In this document: in pieces, positions 1-14,700 of the stretch
Numbering within the stretch: the stretch's first letter is position 1
How the letters are laid out: each line of letters begins with the position of its first letter
NCBI GenBank assembly: GCA_947095535.1
Contig: OX352773.1
Coordinates: 265,166,515 to 265,230,514 of the forward strand
Origin: Poecilobothrus nobilitatus
Taxonomy: Eukaryota > Arthropoda > Insecta > Diptera > Dolichopodidae
DNA length: 64,000 nt
Direction of reading: 5' to 3'
Position numbers and translations under genes: made by a program
The notes under the pieces: generated by a model
What the model saw: only the letters and a program-made list of their open reading frames with translations
Databases searched by the model: none
Told to the model about the DNA's origin: nothing

Positions 1-3000
1 CTACAAAATACAAATATTACAGTTGGTTTATGATTCATGATTCATGATCCATGACATATATACATATTGCATATTATATATTATGTAAAGTGGAGAATAA
101 TCACGATAGAAATCTTTAACTTTTATTTTATCTATAAACCTACATATTGTCTACAAAATATTTCGTTAATAATTTACAAATTTTAAATGTTGTCCTTTTA
201 ATTAAAAAAAAAACATAAACACATTATTATAACAAATTATTTAAAGAAAGTTATTAAATAAAAAAAATTTATTAAAAATTGTCTTTTTTTTTTATTTTTT
301 GACACAATTTCTTTATATAAACTGATTATACTGCTTTGAACGGAAATTAATCTAATATTATAGTAATAATAATTATAACATTTCCTAAGACCATTTAAAA
401 AGACCATAAAAAAAGATAATAACATATAAGTATATATATATGTATATAAATAAAAGATTCAATTAGTTAAACAAGTTTTATTGTAAAAAATTTTCTCATC
501 AGCTTTGCTAAAACAAAAACACTATAAAAACAAAAAAAAAACACTGTCTATCTGTCGATACAAATATAACGTTTGTTGTATTCAAAAAAAAATATATTCC
601 CTTAAATTAAATACTTACTAAATTCTATATGTTAAATATTACTAAGTGTTGGAAGGTGCTACATACTACTGCATATTAATGATATCATCATTGATAACAA
701 AATAGTAATAAAAATATGAATCATTATTTCCTTACAGTCCCCCACTCCCCATTCAAAGTTTCCTGCATCATTGTCCTATTGTTTCCTATCTCTAGTCTCT
801 AACCCCAATTAAAAAGGGAACTTGTCCTATCCTTTCCTATATCTCAACCCTATTTTTGGTTTAAAATTTTTGAAAATTAGATGTTGAAATTAAATTTAAA
901 TATATTATAAAAAAATTTTTTTTGCACCGCTAATGTAAGATATTAAAATATAAAATTTTTATTGTTTAAGAAACTATAATTCTTATAATAGGTATATATG
1001 GAAAATGTGTGAAGCTGTGAAAATCAATATAGTGAAAAAAAATTATCAAAACAAAATAAAATTAATATCTATAATATATAATCAAAGAATACTCATTTAT
1101 ATCTTAAAATGTAATTGCTAAATAATGTCCTGTATTTCTTTCTATTCAAAAATTTAAGAAAATTCCTCTCGTTCAACATTATATTTTCTATATATTTAAC
1201 GTTATATTTTTAATGTGCTTCAAAAAAAAAAAAAGGCCATTATATATAATATAATATTTTCATTTTTATTTTCTCACTTATAGACTTTTTCTTTGAAAAC
1301 AAATAAATTTTCACATTTGAAAATACTAAATGCATGTTAATATATAAATAATGGAAGCTACTGTTCAAGTCACCTAATAAAAAATATTAAGCTTCTTTTG
1401 ATTATTTAAAAGTAAAACCTGTCTTGTGATATTACAGATTATTTTTTTTTTTCAATAAAAGAAAAAAATAAATGCTTTTTAAAATTGAAAAACTCAATTA
1501 CTTTTACTTCTAAACAAAAATTATTAAGTGTCTAATATATCAAACTTATTCATATATTATAAATTACATATTATAGTATATAATGATTTCGTATTGCATA
1601 AGCCTTCAGCTATATGCAAATTTTTTTTTTTTTTTTTTTTCTTTCGTATCTTTCAGATTATTAAGAGCATATGTTTGTTTTTAAGTAGAAATTGACTTAA
1701 GAAAGAAAACTGAAGCTTTTACTAATGACCTTGATTTTGAAATATTTCAATTATAAGAAAAAAACTGAATTTATCAACCGGGCACCATTTTTTTTTCCAT
1801 TTAAACTAAATTGTTATATTTTAAAAATTTAATTAGTGTCATGTCACAATTTGTTAAGACACAAAAAAAACAAAAAAAAAACAAAAAAAAATCTGCATAA
1901 TTTTACTATAAGTTTCATGTTTTCTCTTTAAAATTGAAGAGAAAAATTGATGATGCCTAAAACATTTTTCAATCTCTATTAATCATAATAAAAGTCATTT
2001 AATAATTTTTTTTTTTTTTTTTTTGTTACTTTTTAATAATATATTTATAATATATATACATCACAATTTTAGATATATAATTATATATTTCTAATTATTT
2101 ATTATAATGAAAACAAGAAATAAATATTTATTAAATTGTTTTTTTTTTACAAGGAAAATAGACAAGTTTTTGATATAAATCATATCTATTATTTTAGATT
2201 AATATAATTTATATACATATATAATAACAATTTAAGAGAAATGCTTCGATTTATAATAACAATAAATATAACTTCAAATTACTCTTAAAATCGTATATAC
2301 ATAAGCAATGGGTATTATTTTCTTCTAAACATTTTGTAACATCATTTAAGTAACAAAATTTTTTAATTACAAGAGAGCATCTTTTTATAGTTAAATTTTA
2401 CATAAAAATGTTGTCATTATATTTTTTATTAAATATATTTGATTAGGCCCCAGTTCATATGAGTACTAAAGGTCGTATAACCTATTTTTTGGTCAAAAAC
2501 GGGAAATGGTGTTTAGTGGGTTAAAGTTCCACACGGTCATAAAGGACTCGTGTTTTTTTCATTTCTCTCTAGTTTTTTTCGTTGATTCGCACCTAACCTT
2601 GCAAAAAAAAAATCACATTTTTTCCCCTAATTTTTTTTTGACGAGTGTCAACAATTCTTAGCAAAGCATTAACTACAAACATGTTTTGTTTATTAAAAAG
2701 AGAGTTAGTGCGATGTGATTATATCACACTATAGACTGTAACAGAGTATTACGTCTTGTATGAATATTTGTTTTTAGTGTTCATAAGATTTACATTTAAC
2801 TGCAAAAAAAAAAGAAATGTTTACTAGAAAATAAAGATTAACCTAAAATATAATACCATACAATTAAATCATTTTAAATTTCTTCTTTGTTCCTTATCAA
2901 TTATGTACATTACAATTTCCATGCCCTAAAATTAATTTCCATAAATAATTCGCATATTTTAACAACAAGGTATTTATAATTATCCTTTCTAAATTATTTT

Positions 3001-3636
3001 AAGCCTTTCCAGAAAACGAGATATATCCTAACCATATGAATGTTTTGGCTTGACAATAATTGACAACAGATTGACAACAATTTGTGTTACTTAATCCTTC
3101 TGGAATAAAGTAATATACCTATCCCTATGCAAACATTCATAGCAATCTCGACACCAGACATGTAATTTTAAAAACTTTCGAAAAACGACAATGAAACTTT
3201 CTGGAAAAAAGTGGACCAAACAGCATATTCTGAATATACAAAAACCGAAAACTAATGAAAAACTTGTTGTATGTGTTTGTAAAATGGAAATAAAGACAGT
3301 TAGGCCCATTATTTAAAGACTCGACAATTTCGTATATTGTATTGAAAATTTTTTAAATATTGTCATCGCCATGCTCCAAGAATGTTTCAAAATAAAAAAT
3401 TCACGGTCAATAATTAAAAATTAACAATAAAAATCTTATAGAGTGTATATAAATTTAAAAAATTATTAAAATTTTGTTCAGGACTATTTCGAATTTTTTT
3501 TTTCGAATGTGACATGAAAGAAAACAAAATAAAAAATGACATATTTATTTAATGTCTATTGAAATAATTAAAAATGTCCTTCATTCTATTTTTAATTTTT
3601 TCTTTGAATCAACTTTTGCAATTAAGTTGCAACTTA

Positions 3637-3670
<34 letters not shown>

Positions 3671-5566
3671 TTTCTTAAAGTATGTACTATTTAATTTAAA
3701 ACAGACAACAGACACACCTATTCTATATTAAAATCTTAAACTAAAGAATTGGATGAAACCTCCTTTTTTTTTGTTTTTTTTTTTTTAAATATTTTGCATA
3801 ATAAATTTTTTTTTCTTTAATGGAATAAAATTTTAATTTCATATTCCAAGTTATTTTTTTTTTTTTCAAGGTAAAATAGAAACAAAACAATTATTAGTAA
3901 TAACAGCTATTTACCAAAATGACCAATAAAACTTTTCTTAAAGTATAAAAAAATATAAAATGACATAAACCCAATGTTATATTTTATTTATACACACAAC
4001 ATAATTGAATGTCATATTAAATGAAAACTTAATATTTTATTCTGATTACTTTATTTATATATTAAAATTGTAATGGTCTTAATTGCAACACACCTTAAAA
4101 TATTTATACAAAAATTTTATAAACTAGGTAATGGATTAAATAAAATGTAAAGTAAAAGATTCCATCAAATAAACAAAAAAAAAAAAAAAACAATACTATT
4201 TATTATTTATTATTACCATTGACTGTAATGATCAATCATTACTTACGTCATGGTTCAAAAATTATTTAGATCTTCTTAAAAATCAATTTCAATGAAATTT
4301 GTTACTGAATTTTTTTTTGTCTTTTCTCTTGAAAAAAAATAAAAATAAAATCATGTAAAAATGTTAATTTATTAATTTGACTGGGTTTTGATCCGCCGAC
4401 TCGTAGGATTATCTCAAACCTTTTATTATGTAATAAAAACTGTAAACAAGATAATTTTCTTTTTTCGATGGATGGATGGATCAAATCACATATCAACTAA
4501 TCAAATCTATTGAGATTCAATTTTTATAAAAACAGTTCTCAGAACTGAAAAAGCGCTCATTATATTTATTTTAGGGTATGTTTCGTTGGTGACGTATAAA
4601 AGGTTTTTCACTTTAAAGTACTTATAGACAGTAACTTATATATTGTTTTCCTAATTAAAATCTTTTCTAAATTGTTTTTGTGCCTATATAGTAGTACCAA
4701 CCTATCGTATGTCTAGTAGTATTTCGTTATGTTAAAATGACTTTTTCTGTATAGATTCAAAATTCTTTCTGTTAAAAAACTGTTATTTTAAATGTAATTG
4801 TGTAACTTTTGTCCGTGTATTTTTTTCTTAATTATAAATATAATATAACAATTGCATACAGCTTAATACAAGCGCATAAAAGTGGAAAAGATTTTATATG
4901 TTACAAACGCATTCTAACTTAAGTCATAAAAGTTGCCTTATGAATCCATTTTTGGGTCTTACCGAGTTTTACAATATTTTAATAAATAAAACGGAAAGTG
5001 GGTTTGTTTATTTATTTTGTAGGAATGTTCCTCTAAACTCAAAAGGTGTCGTGTAATACTTTTCCTTTCGATCCGTTAATTGATTGCAGCACCAGAATCC
5101 GTTAAACGTTTTCCTTATTTTTCATTGTCCTATATCTATATACGATTCCATCGACAGAGATAATATTTTGCGGAACTGTAGCTTCTTACTAAAGAAATTC
5201 GCTCGATTAATATGGTTAGGATCCATTAACCCGTTACATCACGTTGATCTGTCAACATATTGGGTGCTTTATTAGCTTTGAAGAAGCTTGACAAATTCTT
5301 GAGAAGTTTCTTTAACTCAAAAGTTCAAAGTTCAAAACAAATTAAAGAGCCTTTAAAAAATTTAATATATTAAATTTGTAGCATATATTCTGAAATTTTT
5401 ATCTGGCTATTAGAATATGAAGAGTTTTGTAATTTATAATCTCATGTTTTTACTAGCGATCTCTAAAAAATATCGAAAATTATTTAAAATTACAAAATTA
5501 AAAATTAATAAATTAATAAGTTATCATATTTTAACTCATAAATGTTTTTTTAAATTTTATTTTTAG
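1..5566. other. Upstream intron or 5' region of smash, no recognisable exon
   Basis: AT-rich DNA with long T and A runs and a (TA)n run near 3640-3668. Less AT-biased islands occur at about 640-860 (see repeat), 2445-2640 and 4840-5300. The last has an open stretch of 63 codons at 5084-5275 of mixed composition that I do not recognise. Earlier smash exons, if inside the window, were not found. Confidence 0.5.
640..860 (+). repeat. Interspersed repeat, partial copy (family C)
   Basis: ACATACTACTGCATATTAAT and TTTCCTTACAGTCCC, with CCCATTCAAAGTTTCCTGCA after them, match the order at 60700-60860. Confidence 0.55.
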
Positions 5567-5709
5567 AATTTGGATAATTGGAAGTCATCTAGAAGAAAAC
5601 GTGTCGAACATATTATTGATAGGGTTGTCGAAGTAAAAAAATTGGAATTAGAAGAACATGATCGATCTAGAAGAAAATCAAAAACATTTTCAGAAATGTT
5701 AGAGGAAAG
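5567..5709 (+). CDS. smash: smash exon: LMO7/LIMCH1 conserved basic helix
   Basis: Acceptor TTTTTAG before 5567 and donor AG|GTAATA at 5709/5710; 47 codons plus two bases. The peptide opens NLDNWKSSRRKR and closes RRKSKTFSEMLEER, strongly charged and helical. The tryptophan followed by basic residues, then RRKS...T(F/Y), matches the LMO7/LIMCH1 region called DUF4757. It must be internal: there is no Met at its start and the family domain extends upstream, so earlier exons are outside or undetected in the first 5.5 kb. It ends in phase 2 (AG) and is completed by the first base of the 14425 exon to give Arg. Confidence 0.82.
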
Positions 5710-8700
5710 GTAATAATCAAAAATACAAAATTTAATAATATTATTTTTAAATTTTTATCAATTTTCCAAGTAAATTTATAAAAATGGTAAAAGGTTCTAC
5801 GCAAAATTTTCTCCAAATATGTATTTTTAAATTATTCAACTTCATAAGAAAAATTCTCAATGCCTTATAAGTAATTTTTTTTTTTAATAACTTATTAGGC
5901 AACTGCGCCTGCCTTAATATTTTTAAGCATTTCATAAATTTATTACCTGTGGCAGTTGTTACCGAAAAAATACTACACATGTTCATAAATAATTGAAAAT
6001 ATCCACAACACTCAACTACTTTAGCCATTGCCAAAACTAAAAGGTAATTTATCTGAAAGTTAAAAACATAAAGAAAAAAAAAAGGAAAACCTAAAATAAT
6101 CATTTTGTAAATACTTGTTAATAGACAGCATATAAAACAATGAAAAGCTCATATTCTTTTTAAAAAGAAAATGCACTATAAAGATAAAAGAAAATAATGT
6201 CTTTTGAAATTCATTTTAATTTAATAATTTTGCTTGTTAGATGGGGATGTGTAAAACATTTTTAAGATAAAAACAAAAATATGTTAGCATATGTTTCCAA
6301 AAATATAATCTATTAAAGTTATGTTTGTTATTGTCAATTTATTCTGTTGAATTAAATAGAGTATCAGAGATACAAAATAATATTGATACAAGATAAAAAT
6401 CGAAATAACATCCAAAAATTTAATATGATGAAAATGGAGTTCAGTTTTTAAGCAAATAACAATAATATTTAAAATTATTTTCAAAAAGCAAAAATGTTTC
6501 AATAATATAAAAAAATCAAATAGTTTGTTCTTCGTGCCTTACGATTAGACGTAATTTTTCTTCAAATTCATTTCAAAAACCATCATTCATATTGTTAACG
6601 GTAGAGGACGTACAATATGTTAATATCATACCTATATAAAATAAGTAAAAAACAAAAAAATCAAAATTCCTATTTTAAAAAACAACCAATCGATTAATAT
6701 TCCCCAATGAAGTCTCCAACCCCTACTCTTGAGTTATTTTGAGAAGTAAATTTTGAGGGACAAACATTTTTTTTTTACTAAATTTATGACTATGTTTGCT
6801 TAAATCCAAAATGTGTCTCAATTAAATGTTTATTTGATTATTCTCCATAAAATGTTAATACATATAATTATCAATATACATATAATTATCAATTATTTCT
6901 AATTTTCAATAAGGATCAGATTCTTAAATTTATATGTTATTATTAGTTTGTGGGCAGGTGACTTTTATGTTTTAAACTATATTCCACAGAATGTCAGTTT
7001 AATTTCAAAATGTTGCAGTTTAAATTACAGACAAGGACACCTGTAAAATTGTTATTATCTTAAATAATATGAGTATAGAAAGAATTTTCCCTCGGTGACA
7101 TTTCTTTAAACTTTTCCAAAATAATTCCAACTAGCACCAACTCTTATTAATAATACATATTCATAGCAAATGGTGTTGTGTTTTAAACACCGGGATTTCA
7201 TTCAAAAGATCTAGAACTTGGGTTCATATAATTCTTGTATAAGATAATAAATAAAGATGGCACAGAAATAAAAATATTTTCGGGAACCGGCCAGTTGGCA
7301 ACTTTCATTTGAGCAAATGGACAGTTAGCAAAAGACATTTCGCAAAAGAGACACTTAACAAAAAGACATTTAGCAAAATGGACAGTTATCAAAAGGACAT
7401 TTAACATCTGGGTACTTTGCAACTTGGGTATTTCACAATTTTTACAACTGGACATTTCGCAACTTGGACAGTTAACAACTTTTACAGTTTTTAGCAATCA
7501 GGAATATAATTTTCAACAGTGGATTTCAACTATAACGAACTCTTAAGTTATATTACATATGGGTTACACATAATTTACCTATAAAACTTTTTGATTTATG
7601 ATTTTATTAAATTTATGGATTCTGAATTAAAACGGATTTTACAGTTTGATTCAAAATCAGGGTATTGCCTTTTTCCAGAGTATTTATATATCCATATGTT
7701 ACATGTTATATATCTATATAAGTTAACAATTGATTTAGTTTAAAATATTTTAATTTTTGAAGTTTAAAATAAATGTGTGAAAATAATAAAAAAAAATTGT
7801 AGAAAAAATTGTTATTATTTTTAATTCTCTTAACATTTGGACATTTGGCAAGTTTTATTGGACAGTTGACAAATGTCCAAATGTTAAGTCTCCAGTTGCT
7901 AAATGTCCATTTGCTGACTGTCCATTTTGCTAAATGTCTTTTTGTTAAGTGTCCCTTTTGCGAAATGTTCATTGATCAAATGTCCAGTTGCCAAGTGTAC
8001 CGTACCCATATTTTCATATTGTCAGGCCGAGTAATCAACTGCTTAAAAAAGCTAACGATTGAAGAAACTGAAACATCAGTCAAATATGAACAATAAATAA
8101 CTTAATGGATGTTCTATGCTCCTTATAGTGCCTAGTGAAAAGAAGACACAAAAAAAGAAAAATGATAAAGTTAACCTTTGAAATACAAACGTTCCAAAAA
8201 TAAAAAAGCTTTATTAAATCAAATCTCAAACAAACAACAGCATATTTACAATATATATTCTTTTTCTTTAAAAATAATTTTAAAGGTTTATTTTTTAATT
8301 CTTAATTTTATTAAAAACTCTCTTAACATATTTATAGATTCCCTTTTTATAAATACTTCATATTTTATAACAATAAATGACAAACAACCCAATGACCTCC
8401 TTTTGGTTACGTTAAATAAATAAACCAATGATCACAATAGTAATACCAGGTATTACTTAGTTCATGCTGATCATAAATGTTATTCCAAAGAAAATTGAAT
8501 TAAAAGAAAAATATAAAAAAGAAAAAAAAATACAAGATTATCCTAAAGAATAATTACATTGTCACAGTTTAAACTATAATATAAAATACAGTGTCCAAGA
8601 AATAAAAAAATAAAAACTTTATATACAAGTACATAAATTGGATTATAATGATGTAAAGTAAGTTAATTGAGCAAATAAAGGAAATAAGATATGACATAAA

Positions 8701-11700
8701 ATTAAAAATTCAATGCGTGGGTGTTAAACTTACTTAACAAAACCGTATCGTTTTGTTTTTTATAAACTTACAAATAAATTCAACAATAATTTAAAATGAA
8801 TAATATATATACATATATCATATTATTATGTTGAGACACATATGTAAGCATATTTATAAAATTTATACTTATGTAACATTTATTCTTACTTTCATTTATA
8901 TACAATTTCATATACATTGGTTAAAGTTTAACTTACTTTCATTTTTAATTTTCTAAAATTTTACAAGAAACACTGAGAAAAATTAACTAAATTTATAGAA
9001 TTAAACTATTAACATTTACTAAATTAATTTTTTAATAATCTGTATAGAATTTACTATCACAAGACTGCATATCATTTGACTGGATTTCATTTGTAAATCC
9101 AACTCTAAAATCCTTTCTAATTATATGTTTTACACACATATTTCAACAATAAATAAGGGCTGCCGCCTCCAAACACCCCCCTCCCTGCTAAACAAATTAT
9201 TGATTTTTTAACCCTGATTTTGTAACCAACTCTAAACCAGCCTCTGATTATATGTTTTACTTACACTCAAATGAAATTCAATCAAATAATAATACAGACA
9301 ACATGCAAAAAATAAAGTCAAATGTCACTACAGGTAAATGAAATACAGGCATATATCAAAAATTCCCGCTGTATACAATTTAAATGAATTTAAAAAAAAA
9401 ATTTTTGTTTTTTTTATTACTTTTCGTCACAATGTATACTCCTTGTTCCAGGCGCTTAAGTTCCTTTCATTTTCTCAGCGAAATCTATCTTAATTTTTAA
9501 GATTCAATAATCCAACTTTGTAAATTCTTTTCATTCTCATTATGTTGTTCTTGAATATTACACTGTTGACAATTATGTGGTAATTTTCCTTTGATTCTTA
9601 AGATTTTTCTGCCGTGTCTCTATTCTTTGTATACCTTGTACCTAATGTACTTGTATCTATATAACACGTTAAATCCCACGTGTATCACCGGTGAATGATT
9701 AATGTAATATTTCAAAACTGCTCATACACGTGGCGCTAAATGCAAATTGTTTTTATGTTCACCGGTGAACACAGAATTGTGAAACATTTGAGTGATGTTC
9801 ACCGATGATACACTTGGGACTTAATTCAACGTTTTTTTTTTACGTTCACCGCGGTAAGCGTGGGACTCAAGGTGATAAATCACTTGACTCTACAGTAGAA
9901 AAAAAAATCCTACAAGAGGTAGTCACTAGAAGAGCAATCGTGCAATAGAAAATAAGAATACATGGTATTAAATACAATCGCAGCAGTGAAAATTCAAATA
10001 TATCTTTATAATATCTACAGGTGCAAAAAAACAAAACTAGGTAACAAATATAAAATTTTATTTTTTTTGTTAAACACAGTAATTCTGAAGGATATTTAAG
10101 TGTCAAAATTTTACCTTATTAAATATAGATAGCCTCTCTTTAAAGGATAACTCGTTTATCTTATAAGGCATCCGCTATCTCAAAAATGTTCTTATTATGC
10201 GAAATAGTTCATTATAATAAAATACAGTTAATTTTTTTTAATAAATTTTTTTCTATATCTATAAAACAGAGATAATCTCTAACAGTATCTCGTTTACTAA
10301 CATGTTTTTTCTTATAGGCAAATAACCTCCCCCCCCCCCCCCCTTTAGCAAAATACCCCAATACTATTTTGGAAGTTTTGATCCAAATTAAACTAAATTG
10401 AACTTTGTTACTTAACTTATGTGTAATTTTTTCCGTGTAATCGTCGAGTAGAGTAAAAGATCTGTGCAAAATAAAATATTTTTATAAAAGTTTAAAATTT
10501 AATCTATAAAATGAATAAAATACAAATAATAATATTGTCAATACAATGTTACAATATTTTAAGTTTTTCCTTAAATAGAAATATCAGATTAGTACAAAAC
10601 TTTAGTAGACATTTTAGATTTTGATTTTAAATTGTTTTTTATTTAATTTTATTTCTTCTTGGAATCTGTCCGTTTTTATATCTTTATTTTTATTTTAAAT
10701 TTTTCGTTTTTTTTTTCTTTTTGTTTTTTTGGTTAACTGATGACCAATCGACCCAACCTACGTAAATAATTTTTTATTTAGACTAGCTGCACATATTGCA
10801 TTTTTTTTCATTTTTTATTTTATATTTTTTTTGTATTATTGGCATACTTGAACTCACCTAAATTATAGTTGAATTGTCATTTTTGAATTAAAAAATCTGT
10901 TCCTGTATGGAATATGCATTACTTATGTTTTTTTTTTTTTTTTTTGAATAACTTATAATATTAAAATAAAATAAAATATTTTATATTCTTTAAAATGATC
11001 AACTTAAGATACTAAGTTAAGTTAGTCTGGTATATTTTATATAGCTTATTAATGTGAACTACCTTAACTACCAATCGCATCAACTACCTTAACTACCAAA
11101 ATTTAGAGTCAACTCGTTAACTATACTTTAACTAATTTATTTAGACTCTCTTTTGCTTTCCAATAAAATATCCTCAATTAACACGAGGGCTACGAAAATA
11201 GTAATTTTTTGATAAAATTATGAAGGGTGTATAACATCGTCATATTACAAATAATGAGTATTTTGACAAGGCGTAATATTGGTCTTGAATAATTTAAAAT
11301 TGTATAGGTAGAGCGTTTTGATTTGTATAATATGTCCAAGGCTTGTTTTTAATTTTGTCCTAGAATTCAATTGATTTAAATTTCTTATTTTGATTTTTTA
11401 AGGTCAAAATTGACAGAGAAATACCGTTATAAAGTGCTAGTCCTTATTTAAAATAACTGTAACCATAGCAACTATATGAATATTTTAGAAATTTTTTCTT
11501 TGTTTTAATGACATAAATTTAAATTTGCAAAATTTAATATTTTTCTAGGTTTTATAATAATGGTTTGGAGCGGTTATATTATAACTACACACTTTTATAA
11601 ATGATAATGCCAGTTAATACTGATGATGTAATTTTAGTTTTTATTTTAAATTTGCATATTATGTACCTACATACCAGTCTAAAAAATTATTTTACATATT

Positions 11701-14700
11701 TTTTTAAATTAATAATCTTTTAATTGAAATGAAAACCTTTAATGAATACCTTTTTTTCAATATTAAAATATTATCGAGTATTTTAAATATTATAGAGTTT
11801 TCTTATACTCAAACTATCTGATTATATCGTTTATATTTCTTTTCATTAAAAAAAAAAATTTATAATTAAAGTATATTTAATGCATTAAAAATAAATTTTA
11901 AACTATTAAATATTCAACAATTTTAGTACAAAAAATATTAAATGATAGGATAGGATTGTTGTATCTTAAATTGATATGGATTGCAATAATGTTAATTAAA
12001 TAAACCTATACTTGTATAATCATTAATAACCGTATTCAATATTTTATTAAATAGTAAAGTATACTTAACTAATTTTCATATTATGGACAACACAACTTAA
12101 ACATTTTCCATCATCCAACGTAGCTTTTAACTCTTAGTTTAAAACTTTTTTTTAGTTTTCTAAACTCTTAGTTTCTCTAATGAAATACAGTTACAAATTA
12201 ATTTTTATAACTATATCTACCTAATTTTAATAATATACTTTCTAAATACAAATCTTTTAAATTTTTATTAGCACGTTTTTCAAAATAAAATATTTAAAAT
12301 TTGCTTAGTAATTTCACTCTATCTGTCTGTTTACAAAACTTATAAAACGTTTCAGATATAACAAAATGAAATTTTAACCCTTGATAGGTCTCTTAAAAAA
12401 ATTACTATTGAAGAACAACTTTTTTAAGTAGCTCCATCGGAACTACAGCCCCTCAAAGTTTTAAAAAGACCTAATTGCAAAAGTGTATATTTCAGGTTGT
12501 ACTTCTCTCCAGCGACAGAGTTGTTTTTTTACCTTTATAAATCAAAAGCTAATCAATATCAAATCTATATCAAAATTAAACAATTTTTCGCAATTTAGTA
12601 TTTACATTAACTGCAGTTATGTGCAAGAGAAAATTTTGCAATTAGAAATTTAGAAATATTTTTGTATTTTCCTCTGTTTCAGAGCTATTAAGGCTCAAAA
12701 ATTTAAATTTTGCTATTTTTCGACACCTGTAACTTAGGCACCTAACTAAGACAAACTTAGGCATCTAACTTAGGCCTAAATTAGCACACCTATAACCTCA
12801 TCACTTAACTTCGGCAGAACTGATGTTTCAGCATTATAATTTTACATGTGTTAATGCTGTTTTTCTTAATTATAAAGGATTTTCTTAAAGTTGAAGAAAA
12901 TCTGTCTTTATTTTTCTAATTTTTTCTTACATATAAAGAAAAGAAGTTAGCATATACTTTCTAAGAAAATTTATAAATTTTGATACATGTCACAATAAAA
13001 TAGTTTAGAATGTTTCTATTGTGTTTTAAAAATGTCCGCTATTAAAAACTGTAGATTCCCATTTTTCCTTGTTTTTTTAAATTTACTTTTAAAATAATAA
13101 CTGTATTTAAAAGACGATGGGTTAAACATTAGATAAATAATGTAGAAAATATTAACAAGTAGAACTAGAACAAAATTTTACCAAAATATATTCTGGAGTT
13201 GTTATTTTCCTAGTTACTTCTGAGTCCAACTGAGTTCTAATTTTGATATCAATTTTAACTGATACAAAATAAAAATTGTAGGATTTGAAAATAAATTTCG
13301 TAAGAAGAAAATACTAAGATTATTTTCATATAAATATAAGATTTTTTCAGTTATAAGTATGATACACTTATACAAATACTGCCGCCCTAAGAAATAATGT
13401 TGTAAGCGCCAAAGATGAATTTTCGCGATAATGTTATATTTGGCTTCAGTAAGATATTTCCAAACTTTATGTTAAGCAAAAAGTTGGATATTTCGCTGCA
13501 GATGCATTAAAATCTAATACATTCTACGTCACATTTACGAAAAATAGCCTATTTACAATTTACCAAACATAAAAGTCACATATTTATACCATATACTTTA
13601 TGAATGTTATGCACACCTTTAGTACTCAGTTATTATTTTGCCATAGATTTTAGAATTAAAAATAACATATTCTTTCACATCATTATATGGACATGAAAAA
13701 CACTAAGCGTAAAAGATTTTTTCAGCCAATATACGTTTACTAAATATTTTAATTTAGTACAATATCTATTATACCTACCAATTTAGTTTTTAATAATATT
13801 TCTGATAATAAATTAAATAAAATTACTAAACATGGTAGTATGCAAAACTAAAGGTTTTTAAAAGAGCACATTTGCAAAAAGACAATAAAAAGTATTTTGT
13901 AAATTTTCATTAAAATTAAATGTAATAAAAAATTATGAAAAGAATTGTATATAAAGACGAGAGACGGACGGTAAAACATCGAGAGTCACTCAAAGGAATT
14001 GCACGAGATTCCTTTGGGTAGTGTTGGATTTAAACAACCAAAACCACCTCCTTTAAAACCAAACTTTAGGATAAAACTTGAGATATTTAAACATTTTAAA
14101 ATTTGCGTTTTTGCAACTTTAATTGACTTTAATGACATAATTAGTGTAACGACATAAAATAGATGTTCAACAACAATAATTTTTTTTCATAAGATCTACC
14201 CATTTCATTGTTCCATTCTTCCACAGTGTAGAAATTTTATAAATAGATGGACGGGGGGACGGACAGAGTGAAGCTAATAAATAAACTTTTTTTAAAATTT
14301 TCGGAAAACATGATAAAAAAGAGTATTTATCATTATTTGATTAAAATTTAAAATTTATATTATAATTTTTATAAAAAATTTTACAATTTAATTTATTTTT
14401 TTTTTGGTTTTTTTTTAATTATAGAACAACAAAAGGTCGAACAAATAAATTGGCATCATTAGCTGTTTATACAGAAGATGAATCAAATGATTTAAGCGAT
14501 TTAGGAATTGGAACTAGTAGTACCAGTGGTAAAAGTAGTTTATCTGAAGATTATGATAACAATAGCGTTCTGGTAATTATAAACAAATTTTTTTTTTTTT
14601 TCAATAATTTTTCTCTTTCGATTTTATTTATTTATTTTACTCATTTTTATTTTAAATAAAGAAAGTGACTATTTATAATACATTTTAAATTTTTCTTTTA

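Larger units (their letters stand above)
7160..8160 (+). mobile_element. SINE copy split by a nested foldback element
   Basis: 7160-7281 holds the head (TGGTGTTGTGTTTTAAACAC, B box degraded to GGGTTCATAT) and the body start TAATTCTTGTATAAGATA. The body resumes at 8016 with GGCCGAGTAATCAAC...TCAAATATGAACAATAAAT and runs to about 8160. The same body is continuous at 30320-30500 in the intact SINE. About 85 bp are missing between B box and body compared with that copy. Confidence 0.8.
5710..14424 (+). other. smash intron, 8.7 kb, repeat-filled
   Basis: Bounded by the donor at 5710 and the acceptor at 14424. Holds a split SINE with a nested foldback element (7160-8160), a TTAA-flanked MITE (9673-9820), a C15 run (10329-10343) and copies of the interspersed family described at 51964. 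Nothing exon-like was seen; the 118-codon minus-strand open stretch at 5747-6103 has no family resemblance. Confidence 0.7.

Noticed and set aside
3091..3309. 72-residue minus-strand open frame, and a + strand frame reading KLSGKKWTKQHILNIQKPK
   Set aside because: Both are short, without splice or family evidence, and cannot be told from transposon remnants.
5747..6103. Minus-strand 118-residue open frame
   Set aside because: Intronic, no recognisable family and unsupported by context; it may be chance or an old transposon piece.
7290..7490. CRISPR-like short repeats
   Set aside because: The units are imprecise, without constant spacers, and mirrored in an opposite arm; it is the arm of a foldback element.
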